Of a stretch of DNA of 64,000 nt, positions 24,843 through 33,514 are shown in pieces. The stretch lies in contig DATAEK010000140.1 of NCBI GenBank assembly GCA_036258055.1, forward strand, positions 1 to 64,000, in the 5' to 3' direction. The translations under genes were made by a program, and so were the position numbers. The stretch's first letter is position 1; every line of letters begins with the position of its first letter. Source of the DNA: DATAEK01 sp036258055. Lineage in GTDB: Bacteria > Acidobacteriota > Vicinamibacteria > Vicinamibacterales > 2-12-FULL-66-21. A model generated the notes under the pieces. The model was not told the origin of the DNA and did not search any database. It saw only the letters and a program-made list of their open reading frames with translations.

Positions 24843-27284
24843 TCAACCCTGTTTTGGAGTCCTCGCACCGGCCGCGACCGGCGTCAGGGCATCATTCACG
24901 CGGTTGGCGAAGGTATCGACGGCCCAGTCCTTGACCTCGACTCGCGGGACGAGCGCAGGGTCGAATGACTGTGACACCGTGCGTTCGACGCACCCGCAGC
25001 CGAACCGCCAGCGCGGACGGACGGCTTCAGCCACACGTCGATCGACCGCACCATATGGGTAGGCGAAGCCCGTGACAGGCCGGCCGATCACTCTTTCAAG
25101 CGCCGCCCGGCTGTTTTCTGTTTCTTCCCGGACGACCTCATCGGGCTGGCAGGTGAGCGCGAGGTGATTGATCGTGTGCGCACCGACGTCCATCCCGGGC
25201 GTACGGGCAAGGCTGCGGACTTGGTCAGCCTGCAGCGGACGGCGCCGCAGCGTGCGCGCGCCGCTCCAATCGAGCAGCGCGCCGATCGATTGATCGCGCT
25301 CCAAGAGACTCGCTCGCACGAGGAGAGGGTGAAGCGAGTCGTGGGCAGCTCGACGTTCCTCCGCAGACCCGACAGGAAGCCTCACAGACTGCCCGGCAAC
25401 ATGAATGTCCAACGACGGAGGCAGCGACGGCGTGTCGAGCAGCACGCGCTCCAGGGTGTCCCACCAGTACTCGCCGGGTTCATCCAGCCATCGGGTGGTC
25501 AGAAAGAACGTGGCTGGCATACCGAGGCGTTCCATCGCGGGCGCCGCCATGACGAGGTTGTCCGTATAGCCGTCGTCGAAGGTGAGCGCGACGGCACGAT
25601 CGGGCAGGTCCTCGGGCGCCGCGCCGAGCATCTCTTCGAGAGGCATGACGGTGCAGTGCGATTTCAACCACATCAGCTGCTCAGTGAAGTGGTCCGGCGA
25701 CACATTCAGCGTGTGAACGTCGGCATCAGATTCAATCCGGTGATACAGCAGCACGAGGCCGCGCGCCGCCCCTCGCGCACGCACCCGCCTTTGTGTAGTT
25801 GTCGTCTTTCGCGCTCGAACGCCGGTGAGCGCCGGAAAGTACGGGTCGACCCGATCGAACTCCGCATCACCGAGTTCCTCGGCGGCGATGCCTTCCAGAA
25901 ACGCCACGTTGGTTTGGACGTTGCCGTAGGTGACCGTGTCGACGTCGGCCGCGCCGAAGACCGTCTCGAAAAGCCGTCGAGCGCCCGCGGGCGTCATGCG
26001 CCAGAAGTCCCCGTCGGCCCCGTACTCGAGGCAGACACGGCTCGCGGCCGGAACCGTCGCCAGCAGCACGCCGCCTGCCCGGAGAATTCGCCTGCACTCG
26101 AGCAGCACCGCGCTGACATCGTCGATGACGTGCAGAGTCTGAGTCAGGATGACGCAATCGTAGCGGTCGGACGCGATGCCAGGCGCGTGCCGCAGATCGG
26201 CGACAACGGTCGCGCGCGGATTCGACTCGTCGAGGTCCACGACATCGGACGTCGTCACGCGACATCCGCCGAACCGCCGCGTGAAATCATTCTCCTGAAC
26301 TTCGAGTACCAACCCCTTCACGTCCGAGGCGTGTTCGATCAGAAAGTCGTCGATGTAGCGACGATCGACCGGCGCTCCCCGTTCGTATCCCCAATCCCGG
26401 CTGATCGGATCCTGCCGTCGCAGATCGCCCCAGTCCATGTCCCCAAAGCCATACGCGTTCAGCCATGCCCTCGCATCCGCGATGGCGCCGCGCAATCGAT
26501 CGAGCTCCGCGGCATCGCCCGGCCGTCGCCCGGCAAGCGCGCGATGCTCTTTACGAATTGACGCAGCCGCCCGCTCGCGGCCGATCACGACGGCTTCAGT
26601 TTCTGCCTGCATCGCCGCACGATGCCGGTCGAGGATGGACTCGAGGGCACCGCGATAGCCCGGGTGATCGATGAACGGCTGCCAGTACGCCTGCGCCACG
26701 TCGACCGAGGCGACAACCTGCGAGGCCATGCGCGACGGCCGTTGAGCGAGCAGTTGCAACCTGACGTCGTAGCTGGCTGCAAATTCGAGCGACGCGTCGG
26801 TCGGGTGGAGATGCGGCCAGGCGCCGGATCGCACGGCGACAACCGGAGGCGCCGACGGCGGGTCGGCAACCAGTTCGCTGAACGACACGCCTGGAGTCCA
26901 GATCGCGGAGTGCAAGCCGTCAGGGGACCGTGCCGTTACGACCCCGGCCGCGCAAACCAGATCTGCGCTCTCAGCCAATGCACCGGCGAGGATGGCCACG
27001 GCGTCGCGATCGAGAACGTAGCCGGTCGGCACGATCAGGACGCCGGTTTCACCCGCCGTTGCCGCGGCCGCGTCGATCGCCGCCGCCAAGCCATCTCCTC
27101 GTACGACGATGGCGCCGGCTCGCTGTGCAGCCGCATCGAGGATGGAAGGGGCGGATGTTCGAATCGAGACGGCGAGCAGAATCGGCGCGGCGTGACTCTG
27201 CCGGCGTGCGCTGTCAATCGTGCGTACGAGCGCCAGCGCCCCTTCCCCGCACTCGATAACGATCGACCAGCGTTCCGGATTCAT
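24843..27284 (-). CDS. Fusion protein: GT-A-like region, methyltransferase and polysaccharide deacetylase
   Basis: An 813-residue protein with three parts. Residues 1-about 200 resemble a degenerate glycosyltransferase-A fold (WSIVIECGEGALALVRTID, no DxD seen). About 295-500 is a class I SAM methyltransferase of the sugar/glycan type (VLEVQENDFTRRFGGCRVTTSD, DCVILTQTLHVIDDV, ILRAGGVLLATVP). About 505-790 is a NodB-type deacetylase with TFDDGYTDN (metal/catalytic Asp pair), HTINH and GFAYPYGAVDRR. Motif I of the methyltransferase has Gln where glycine is usual. ATG 27284 overlaps the stop of the upstream glycosyltransferase (ATGA), so a longer start is unnecessary. It is the last gene of the exporter operon and probably modifies the exported glycan. 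Confidence 0.82.
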   Translation of the reverse strand: MNPERWSIVIECGEGALALVRTIDSARRQSHAAPILLAVSIRTSAPSILDAAAQRAGAIVVRGDGLAAAIDAAAATAGETGVLIVPTGYVLDRDAVAILAGALAESADLVCAAGVVTARSPDGLHSAIWTPGVSFSELVADPPSAPPVVAVRSGAWPHLHPTDASLEFAASYDVRLQLLAQRPSRMASQVVASVDVAQAYWQPFIDHPGYRGALESILDRHRAAMQAETEAVVIGRERAAASIRKEHRALAGRRPGDAAELDRLRGAIADARAWLNAYGFGDMDWGDLRRQDPISRDWGYERGAPVDRRYIDDFLIEHASDVKGLVLEVQENDFTRRFGGCRVTTSDVVDLDESNPRATVVADLRHAPGIASDRYDCVILTQTLHVIDDVSAVLLECRRILRAGGVLLATVPAASRVCLEYGADGDFWRMTPAGARRLFETVFGAADVDTVTYGNVQTNVAFLEGIAAEELGDAEFDRVDPYFPALTGVRARKTTTTQRRVRARGAARGLVLLYHRIESDADVHTLNVSPDHFTEQLMWLKSHCTVMPLEEMLGAAPEDLPDRAVALTFDDGYTDNLVMAAPAMERLGMPATFFLTTRWLDEPGEYWWDTLERVLLDTPSLPPSLDIHVAGQSVRLPVGSAEERRAAHDSLHPLLVRASLLERDQSIGALLDWSGARTLRRRPLQADQVRSLARTPGMDVGAHTINHLALTCQPDEVVREETENSRAALERVIGRPVTGFAYPYGAVDRRVAEAVRPRWRFGCGCVERTVSQSFDPALVPRVEVKDWAVDTFANRVNDALTPVAAGARTPKQG

Positions 27285-28486
27285 GGGTTCGAGCGGTTCA
27301 ACGCACCGTAGAGTCGCCGGAGTGGTCCAGTGATGCGCCAGCTCCACGATTGCCGCAACGACATGATCTCGGCGTCGAGATGAGAGACGTGGCCGTTCAG
27401 CTCGGACACGTGTGACGCAAGCCGATCGCGAGCCGAGGATGCGTCGGTCAGGCGCGTCTCCAACTGCGCGAGCTCCGCGGTCATGGCTGCCCGCTGCTGT
27501 TCCGAGTGCGCTCGCAGTTCGTCCAGGCGTGCAGCCAGCGCACGCCGTTCGGATTCGAGCCTCCGGCTCTCCTCTGTCGCAGCGGCGAGCTGCGAGCCCA
27601 GGCGCTCGCGCTCCTGTCTGGCTTCGACGAGCGGCCGGACGCGCTCGATTTTCGCCAGCTCCGCGGCGAGCTCCTCGCGCGCGCGTGCGAGCAAAGGCTC
27701 GAGCGACAGCATCCGTTCCTTTCGGAGCCGGATCACCTCTCGCCGGAGATCGGCAATCTCGTCGTCCTTGCGCGCGGCAACTTCCACGATGTGTTCGCGG
27801 TAGTAGGGTTCATGACGCGCGATCACCGTATGCAGCGGGACCGGATAGCCGGCTCCAACGCTCATCAGTCGGCTCATCGAATCCGCCCGTCGCCGGTACT
27901 CGAACAGAAACTCCGGGATGATCGCGCCGCGATAGCCCTTCTCGACGACGCGGAGCCAGAAATCCCAGTCCTCGCAGCCATCCCGCATCGACTCTTCGAA
28001 GCCGCCGACGGCATGAAAGACTTCGCGTCGGACGAGCGCCGCGCCGTTCACCATGTTGTTGACGAGCAGGTCCGTCAGCTCGCAGCGCTGTGGCGTCCAC
28101 TCCCACGTTTCGTCGCCGAAGGCGCGCAGCCAATGCGACACGAAGCCAAGATCGGCATCCGCGTCGAGTCTCGCGACAGCCTTCTCGAACCAGGCGGGCG
28201 CGAGGCGGTCGTCCGCGTCGAGCGCGCAGAACAAGGCGCCCTCCGCCTGCGACGCTGCGAAGTTGCGCGCACCGGAGAGGCCACGATTCTCGATCCGGAA
28301 GATGCGCGTGCGAGGTGCAGCGCAGTTCCGAATCTGCTCCGCGGTTGCCGGATCCGTGGACCCGTCGTCGACGAGGATGATCTCGAAATCCTGAAACGTC
28401 TGCGCGAGCACGCTCCCGATCGCTTCGGCGAGGAAGGCGCCGTGATTGAAGCACGGCAGCAGGACGGAGATGCGCGGCGTGGACAT
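27281..28486 (-). CDS. Family 2 glycosyltransferase with C-terminal coiled coil
   Basis: A 401-residue protein. The N-terminal 215 residues are a GT2 domain: ISVLLPCFNHGAFLAEAIGSVLAQT, IILVDDGSTD, the metal motif in CALDADDRLAP, and the acceptor-side GCEDWDFWLRVVEKGY. From about 225 to 375 the chain is a continuous heptad-rich coiled coil (REELAAELAKIERVRPLVEAR and following). The C-terminal helix WSWRITGPLRRLYGALNR is basic and is common in lipopolysaccharide glycosyltransferases. It starts at TGATG overlapping the ABC ATPase stop and ends overlapping the next gene. Confidence 0.88.
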   Translation of the reverse strand: MSTPRISVLLPCFNHGAFLAEAIGSVLAQTFQDFEIILVDDGSTDPATAEQIRNCAAPRTRIFRIENRGLSGARNFAASQAEGALFCALDADDRLAPAWFEKAVARLDADADLGFVSHWLRAFGDETWEWTPQRCELTDLLVNNMVNGAALVRREVFHAVGGFEESMRDGCEDWDFWLRVVEKGYRGAIIPEFLFEYRRRADSMSRLMSVGAGYPVPLHTVIARHEPYYREHIVEVAARKDDEIADLRREVIRLRKERMLSLEPLLARAREELAAELAKIERVRPLVEARQERERLGSQLAAATEESRRLESERRALAARLDELRAHSEQQRAAMTAELAQLETRLTDASSARDRLASHVSELNGHVSHLDAEIMSLRQSWSWRITGPLRRLYGALNRSNP

Positions 28487-29256
28487 CAGGAATTGATCGT
28501 CGCGAGCTCCATCCGCGCCTCGTCCTCGGTCAGCAGCGACAGGTAGGTCTCGGCAACCTCGGCCGCCGGCCCGGCCATGATGATTCGGCCGCCTTCGAGC
28601 AGCAGGGCGCGGTCGCAGAACATCGCGATCGTGCGCGGGTCGTGGCTCACGAGCAGCAGCGAATGACCCGCACGATGCAGCTCACGATACCGCGTCTGGC
28701 ACCGCTCCTTGAAGCCGGCGTCTCCCACGGCGAAGATCTCGTCGAGGATCAGGACTTCGCGCACGGCGCGAAAGGCCACCGCATACGCCAGCCGCGCCGC
28801 CATCCCGCTCGAATAATGACGCAGCTCGAGATTCGCGAAGCGTTCGAGATCCGCGAACGCGAGGATCTCGTCCTTCGCCGCCCTCAGCTCTCGGAGTGAA
28901 AGCCCCATCACGGTCCCGAGGAGCTCGATGTTGTCGATGGCGTCGAGATCCGGGTTCCACCCTACGCCGAGCTCGAGGATCGGCGTGATCGGCGCACGGA
29001 CGGAGACCTCCCCTGCGTCGCTGGGGTAGATCCCGGAGACGATCTTCAACAACGTGCTCTTGCCGCTGCCGTTTCGGCCCATCAGTCCCAGGCTCTCTCC
29101 GGGTCCAAGCTGAAAGCTGACGTCGTCGAGGACGCGGAGCCGCTCCTGCGGGCGGCGCCGGAACAGATCGAGCACGTGCTCACGGACCGTGTCGCGGCGA
29201 ACAGAGGGAATCTTGAAGGTCTTCGACACGCCGCGGACCTCGACAATGGGCGTCAT
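28486..29256 (-). CDS. ABC exporter ATPase for polysaccharide (Wzt/TagH-type)
   Basis: A 256-residue nucleotide-binding subunit. Walker A GRNGSGKST, Q-loop region, signature HYSSGMAARLAYAVAF, Walker B EVLILDEIFAVGD and the switch histidine in LLVSHDP are all intact. The pattern GVSKTFKIP, with a long loop before the core, is typical of O-antigen/teichoic acid exporters. It lacks the C-terminal carbohydrate-binding domain of classical Wzt, so recognition of a modified chain end is not expected. The permease lies one base upstream, and a glycosyltransferase overlaps downstream. Confidence 0.92.
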   Translation of the reverse strand: MTPIVEVRGVSKTFKIPSVRRDTVREHVLDLFRRRPQERLRVLDDVSFQLGPGESLGLMGRNGSGKSTLLKIVSGIYPSDAGEVSVRAPITPILELGVGWNPDLDAIDNIELLGTVMGLSLRELRAAKDEILAFADLERFANLELRHYSSGMAARLAYAVAFRAVREVLILDEIFAVGDAGFKERCQTRYRELHRAGHSLLLVSHDPRTIAMFCDRALLLEGGRIIMAGPAAEVAETYLSLLTEDEARMELATINS

Positions 29257-29257
29257 G

Positions 29258-30049
29258 TCAGAGGTACTCCGCGACCCGTGGCGCGCCCGCCCGGTAAATG
29301 AGCGCGCCGATGGCGAAGATGGTCAAGGCCTCGACCGACAGCAGCGCGTGCGCGAGGAGCGACGGCACACGGCCGTCGACGAGCACGCTGCGCGAGAACA
29401 GCACGATCGGCGTGGGTGGCCAGAGGAACAGGTAGACGTGCACGCGCTCCGGCAGGATGTCCAACGGATAAATGATCGGTGCGACGAAAAAGCCGGCGTG
29501 CGTGACTACTTCCCAGATCTGATTCAAGTCGCGATAGCGCATGAACAGCACGCTCGCGCCGAGCGAGAAGCCGGCAACGATCGCGAAGAAGTGCACCTGG
29601 TACAGGACGTACAGGGCGATGTCGAGCAGGCCGGGCGGGCGACCCGCCAGGATCAGGAACGTAATCAGCACGACAGAAAAGAGCGCGAGCGTGATCACCG
29701 CGTTCGAGGCCGACGTCACGACCACGACCCACGACGGAAACCGGGCCTTGGTCAGCAAATACCCTTTTGCACGCAATGACAACAATCCTGTGCGCGTCGC
29801 CTCCTGAAAGAACTCGTACAGGAAGAGCCCGATGATCAGATCCAGCTTGTATTGGGGCTTACCCGGGAAGACGTAGGAAAAAACCGTCATCAGCACGAGA
29901 AACATCGATAACGGTTTCAGGAGCGCCCAGACGAAACCGCCGATCGTGCCGTGGTAGCGCGTGACGAAATCTGTACGGACGAGTGTCCACACGAGCCCCC
30001 CGAGATGACGCTGGCGGGGCGCGGTGCGCATCGTTGTTGCAAAGCTCAT
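29258..30049 (-). CDS. ABC-2 polysaccharide export permease (Wzm-like)
   Basis: A 263-residue inner-membrane protein with six hydrophobic segments. An N-terminal amphipathic part with LVRTDFVTRYHGTIGGFVWALLKPL is the conserved RY-x-GxxWxxLxP signature of ABC-2 exporters of O-antigen and teichoic acid. It pairs with the ATPase encoded directly downstream (TGA, one base, ATG). Together they move a lipid-linked glycan across the inner membrane. It diverges from the glycosyltransferase at 30089 with only 39 bp between the start codons. Confidence 0.92.
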   Translation of the reverse strand: MSFATTMRTAPRQRHLGGLVWTLVRTDFVTRYHGTIGGFVWALLKPLSMFLVLMTVFSYVFPGKPQYKLDLIIGLFLYEFFQEATRTGLLSLRAKGYLLTKARFPSWVVVVTSASNAVITLALFSVVLITFLILAGRPPGLLDIALYVLYQVHFFAIVAGFSLGASVLFMRYRDLNQIWEVVTHAGFFVAPIIYPLDILPERVHVYLFLWPPTPIVLFSRSVLVDGRVPSLLAHALLSVEALTIFAIGALIYRAGAPRVAEYL

Positions 30050-30088
30050 GCTGAAAGAACCCTGTTACTATACGGCACCGGCTCGCAC

Positions 30089-31297
30089 ATGACCTCGCTG
30101 CGGATCCTGCACGTCGTGCCGTACTACCAGCACGCCTGGGCGTACGGCGGCATCCCGCGCGTCGCGACGACGCTGACGCAGGGGCTCGCACGCCGCGGCC
30201 ATCATGTGACCGTATTCACGACCGATGCCTGCGACGAACGGTCCCGGTCGAACGCTCCACACACCGCCGACCGGCTCAGAGGCTCGCTCGACGTGCAGGT
30301 CTTCCCCAACCTCTCGAACCGGCTGGCGTATCACTGGCAATTCTTCATGCCATCCGGCCTGAGCGCGAAGTTGCGCGAGTCGGCGGGCTCTTTCGACGTC
30401 GGTCACATTCACGCCTGTCACAACCTTCCGGCGGCGCAGGCCGCGCGCGCCCTCTTGCGCGCAGGCGTCCGGTACGTGCTTTCGCCTCATGGTACGGCCC
30501 CCGCGTTCGAACGGCGGGTTCTGGCCAAGCAAATCTTCACGCGGACGGCCGGACGCCACGTGCTCCCCGGCGCCGCCCGAGTGCTCGCCGTTAGCGACGC
30601 TGAACGCAGGCAACTGCTCCGGCTGGGCATCCCACCGCATCGGATCGCGGTCGTGTCGAATCCCATCGAAGATCGAGAGTACGATCCGAAACCGGACGGC
30701 GCGTCGTTCCGCAGCACACACGGCCTGCGTGAGTCACCCATCATTCTGTTTCTCGGAAAGCTCACCCCCAGAAAAGGCGTGGACGTCTTGCTGCGAGCCT
30801 TCGCCACCCTTCGCTGGACTGAGGCACGTCTTGTCATCGCGGGCAACGACATGGCCTCTGGCGCGCTCGATACGCTGCTCGAGCCGTCGATTGCGGCCCG
30901 GGTGCAACGCGTCGGGCTGCTGCGCGGCCGCGATCGCCTCGACGCTCTCGCCGCTGCCGACGTCGTCGTCTATCCGTCGCGCGACGAGGTGTTCGGCCTC
31001 GTGCCGGTCGAAGCCCTGATGTGCGGATCGCCGGTGATCGTATCGAACGACAGCGGCTGCGGTGAAATCATCGGAACAATCGGCGGCGGACACATCGTGC
31101 CCTACGGCGACGCGAATGAACTTGCGGGCGCGATCGACTCGATCCTCGACTTGCCCGATCTGTGGCGCCGGCGCGCCCGCGCTGCCGCCGATCGTGCACG
31201 TGTCCGTTTTGGAACCGACGTCGTCTGCGAAGAGCTCGAGGCCGTGTATCTCGAAGCGATCGGCGCTCGTGGCGAGGAAGGTCGGCGCTCGGCATGA
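30089..31297 (+). CDS. Family 4 glycosyltransferase
   Basis: A 402-residue GT-B enzyme. The N-terminal domain begins LRILHVVPYYQHAWAYGGIPRVATTLTQGLARRGHHVTVFT. The C-terminal donor-binding domain has ILFLGKLTPRKGVDVLLRAFA and the E-x7-E motif in PSRDEVFGLVPVEALMCGSPVIVSNDSGCGEII. Start ATG 30089 gives the canonical first strand. The gene overlaps the following one by ATGA. It presumably adds a sugar to the glycan exported by the divergent ABC pair; donor and linkage are not readable. Confidence 0.9.
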   Translation: MTSLRILHVVPYYQHAWAYGGIPRVATTLTQGLARRGHHVTVFTTDACDERSRSNAPHTADRLRGSLDVQVFPNLSNRLAYHWQFFMPSGLSAKLRESAGSFDVGHIHACHNLPAAQAARALLRAGVRYVLSPHGTAPAFERRVLAKQIFTRTAGRHVLPGAARVLAVSDAERRQLLRLGIPPHRIAVVSNPIEDREYDPKPDGASFRSTHGLRESPIILFLGKLTPRKGVDVLLRAFATLRWTEARLVIAGNDMASGALDTLLEPSIAARVQRVGLLRGRDRLDALAAADVVVYPSRDEVFGLVPVEALMCGSPVIVSNDSGCGEIIGTIGGGHIVPYGDANELAGAIDSILDLPDLWRRRARAAADRARVRFGTDVVCEELEAVYLEAIGARGEEGRRSA

Positions 31298-33090
31298 TCG
31301 CCACCCGTCAAGGGGTCAGCTTCGTCGTCCCGGTCTACAACGGCCGGCGATGGCTCGCCTCGGTCATCGACGGCATCGAGGCCCAGCGTGACGGAAGGCC
31401 GTTCGAGATCATCGTCGTCGACGATGGCAGCCGAGACGGGTCTCGACGTGTGCTGAAGGAGGCCGAGGCGGCGGGACGGCTGAGGATCATCGACGGTCCG
31501 CGCCGAGGATCGGCCGCGGCACTCAACGCGGGCTTGCGCGAAGCGCAATACTCGATCATCTGTCAGATCGATCAGGACGTCATCTTGCAGCCAGGCTGGC
31601 TCCCGCCACTTCTGAGCGCACTCGAGGATCCCGGCGTTGCCGCCGCACAAGGACATTACGTCACGGCACCTGATGCCGGATTCTGGGCGCGGGTGATGGG
31701 TCGCGACCTCGAGCAGCGCTACGCGGACATCCCCGGCGACTCCACCGATCATGTCTGCACTGGGAACAGCGCCTATCGAGCGAGCGCGCTGCACCAGTGC
31801 GGCCTCTTCGACGAAGAGATGGGCTACGGATCGGACAACGATCTGAGCTATCGCTTGACCGATGCAGGATACCGGCTGGCATTCTGCCGCTCGGCGCTCA
31901 GCGTCCATCGCTGGCGCGACGACCCGCGCGGCTACCTGCGGCAGCAGTTCGGAGTCGGCTACGGGCGACTCGACATCCTTGCCAAACATCCCCATCGCGT
32001 GACCGGAGACGACGTGTCCGGGGCGGTGATGATGGCGCACGGACCGCTCATGGCTGTCGCACTCGCGTGTCTGGTGTGGGCCGGCGCCGCCACGGTTGCC
32101 GGCGCCCCTTTCGCAACTGCTCTCGGCGTAGGGCTCGGGATTCTGTTGCTGCTGTTCACGGAACGCGCGTGGGCGGGCGTGATCGCCTGGCGTCGATCCC
32201 GCGATGCCACGGCGCTTTCGTTCTGTCTGGTGCACCTGCTTCGAGATCTGGCGTGGGTGAGCGCGGTGACGCTGTGGACCGCGCGCAGGCTCACGCGCGT
32301 ACGCCGGTCACCCGCGCACAGCATGTACCGAGGTCGTGAAGCTGATCCTCAATCGACGAGGGATCGGCGGTTGAACCCGTATCGAGTGCTCGCAATTGTC
32401 CCGGCGTTCAACGAGGCATCCAATCTCCCCCGCGTCGTAGGTGAGCTGCGTGAGCGGGCTCCAGGCCTCGACATCCTGGTCGTCAACGATGGCTCGACCG
32501 ACGGGACGGTGGACCTGCTTCCTGGCCTCGGCGTGAGCTGGCTCTCGCTGACCGAGCGGGTAGGCGTCGGCGGGGCCGTGCGCGTGGGGCTGCGATACGC
32601 GGTGCGCGACGGCTACGAGTACGTCGTGCGCGTGGACGGCGATGGCCAACATCGCGCGTGCGACATCCGGCGGCTGCTGGCGCCGGTGTGCAGCGGCCGG
32701 CTCGACGCGGTGATCGGGTCGCGGTATCTGGGACGCCCGCTGCGATGGCGATCGCCATTGCGAATCAGCCAGGCCGCGCTCGCCCGCTGTCTCTCCCTTC
32801 TGACCGGCACGCGCATCACCGATCCGACGTCAGGATTCTGGCTGTTCGGTCCGCGCGCGATCCGCCTGCTGGGCAAACACCATCCCACAGGATACGGCGA
32901 GCCGGAGCTCGCGCTTTTTCTCTCGCGCAACGGTCTGCGATTCGGCGAGATCGCCATCCGCATGCGCCCGCGAATCGCAGGGCGAACGTCGATTACACCC
33001 GCGCGCGCGAGCCTCGCGTTCGGAAGAACGGTCCTCGCGATGATGATCGTGCCGATCCGCCGGATGGTCGAAGGGCAAGGCCATGACTGA
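31294..33090 (+). CDS. Fused double GT2 glycosyltransferase
   Basis: A 598-residue protein with two full GT2 domains. The first (residues 1-about 250) has VSFVVPVYNGRRWLASVIDGIE, IIVVDDGSRDGS and CQIDQDVILQPGW, followed by two or three membrane helices (about 255-330). The second (about 360-590) resembles dolichyl/polyprenyl-phosphate mannose synthases: VLAIVPAFNEASNLPRVVGELR, ILVVNDGSTDGTVDLL, VRVDGDGQH and DPTSGFWLFG. The reading frame is continuous, so it appears to be a genuine fusion; an internal TTG at 32371 could allow separate initiation. A DUF2304 gene follows with overlap, the usual neighbour of the second domain type. Confidence 0.85.
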   Translation: MIATRQGVSFVVPVYNGRRWLASVIDGIEAQRDGRPFEIIVVDDGSRDGSRRVLKEAEAAGRLRIIDGPRRGSAAALNAGLREAQYSIICQIDQDVILQPGWLPPLLSALEDPGVAAAQGHYVTAPDAGFWARVMGRDLEQRYADIPGDSTDHVCTGNSAYRASALHQCGLFDEEMGYGSDNDLSYRLTDAGYRLAFCRSALSVHRWRDDPRGYLRQQFGVGYGRLDILAKHPHRVTGDDVSGAVMMAHGPLMAVALACLVWAGAATVAGAPFATALGVGLGILLLLFTERAWAGVIAWRRSRDATALSFCLVHLLRDLAWVSAVTLWTARRLTRVRRSPAHSMYRGREADPQSTRDRRLNPYRVLAIVPAFNEASNLPRVVGELRERAPGLDILVVNDGSTDGTVDLLPGLGVSWLSLTERVGVGGAVRVGLRYAVRDGYEYVVRVDGDGQHRACDIRRLLAPVCSGRLDAVIGSRYLGRPLRWRSPLRISQAALARCLSLLTGTRITDPTSGFWLFGPRAIRLLGKHHPTGYGEPELALFLSRNGLRFGEIAIRMRPRIAGRTSITPARASLAFGRTVLAMMIVPIRRMVEGQGHD

Positions 33091-33514
33091 CGCCGTTCAG
33101 GTGATCGCGATTTCGATCAGCGCGGCACTGCTGCTCCTGGTGCTCGAGCTGGTCCGGCGGCGGAAGTTGACCGAGGAACACTCGTTCATCTGGATCATCG
33201 GCTCGATTGCGCTGCTGTGTCTGTCGATCCGCCGGGACATCCTGCACGCGACGGCGCGGACACTTGGAGTGCACTACCCGCCTGCGGTTCTGATTCTCGC
33301 CCTGGGTTTTCTGGTGTTCGTCGTGTCGCTGTATTTCTCCGTCGTGCTCTCGCAGCAGCGCAAGCTGATCGAGCGGTTGGTCGAGGATCTCGCGCTCCTC
33401 GAGTCGGACCTGCGCGAGCTGCGGCGATCAGTCCGGACCGTAGCGCCCGCGGACGTGGTGCCAGGCACCGCGGATCACCGCCGCCAGGCCGGGGATCAGC
33501 GGCGCGTCAGCTGA
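33083..33514 (+). CDS. DUF2304 membrane protein
   Basis: A 143-residue protein with three hydrophobic segments (ISISAALLLLVLELV, FIWIIGSIALLCLS, LILALGFLVFVVSLYFSVVLS) followed by a heptad-like QQRKLIERLVEDLALLESDLRELRRSV helix. The pattern RRRKLTEEHSFIWI is characteristic of DUF2304, a family usually encoded beside polyprenyl-phosphate sugar transferases. A role as membrane partner is plausible but unproven. The start overlaps the upstream glycosyltransferase stop by 8 bp. The last 87 bp overlap the 3' end of a convergent gene. Confidence 0.82.
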   Translation: MTDAVQVIAISISAALLLLVLELVRRRKLTEEHSFIWIIGSIALLCLSIRRDILHATARTLGVHYPPAVLILALGFLVFVVSLYFSVVLSQQRKLIERLVEDLALLESDLRELRRSVRTVAPADVVPGTADHRRQAGDQRRVS

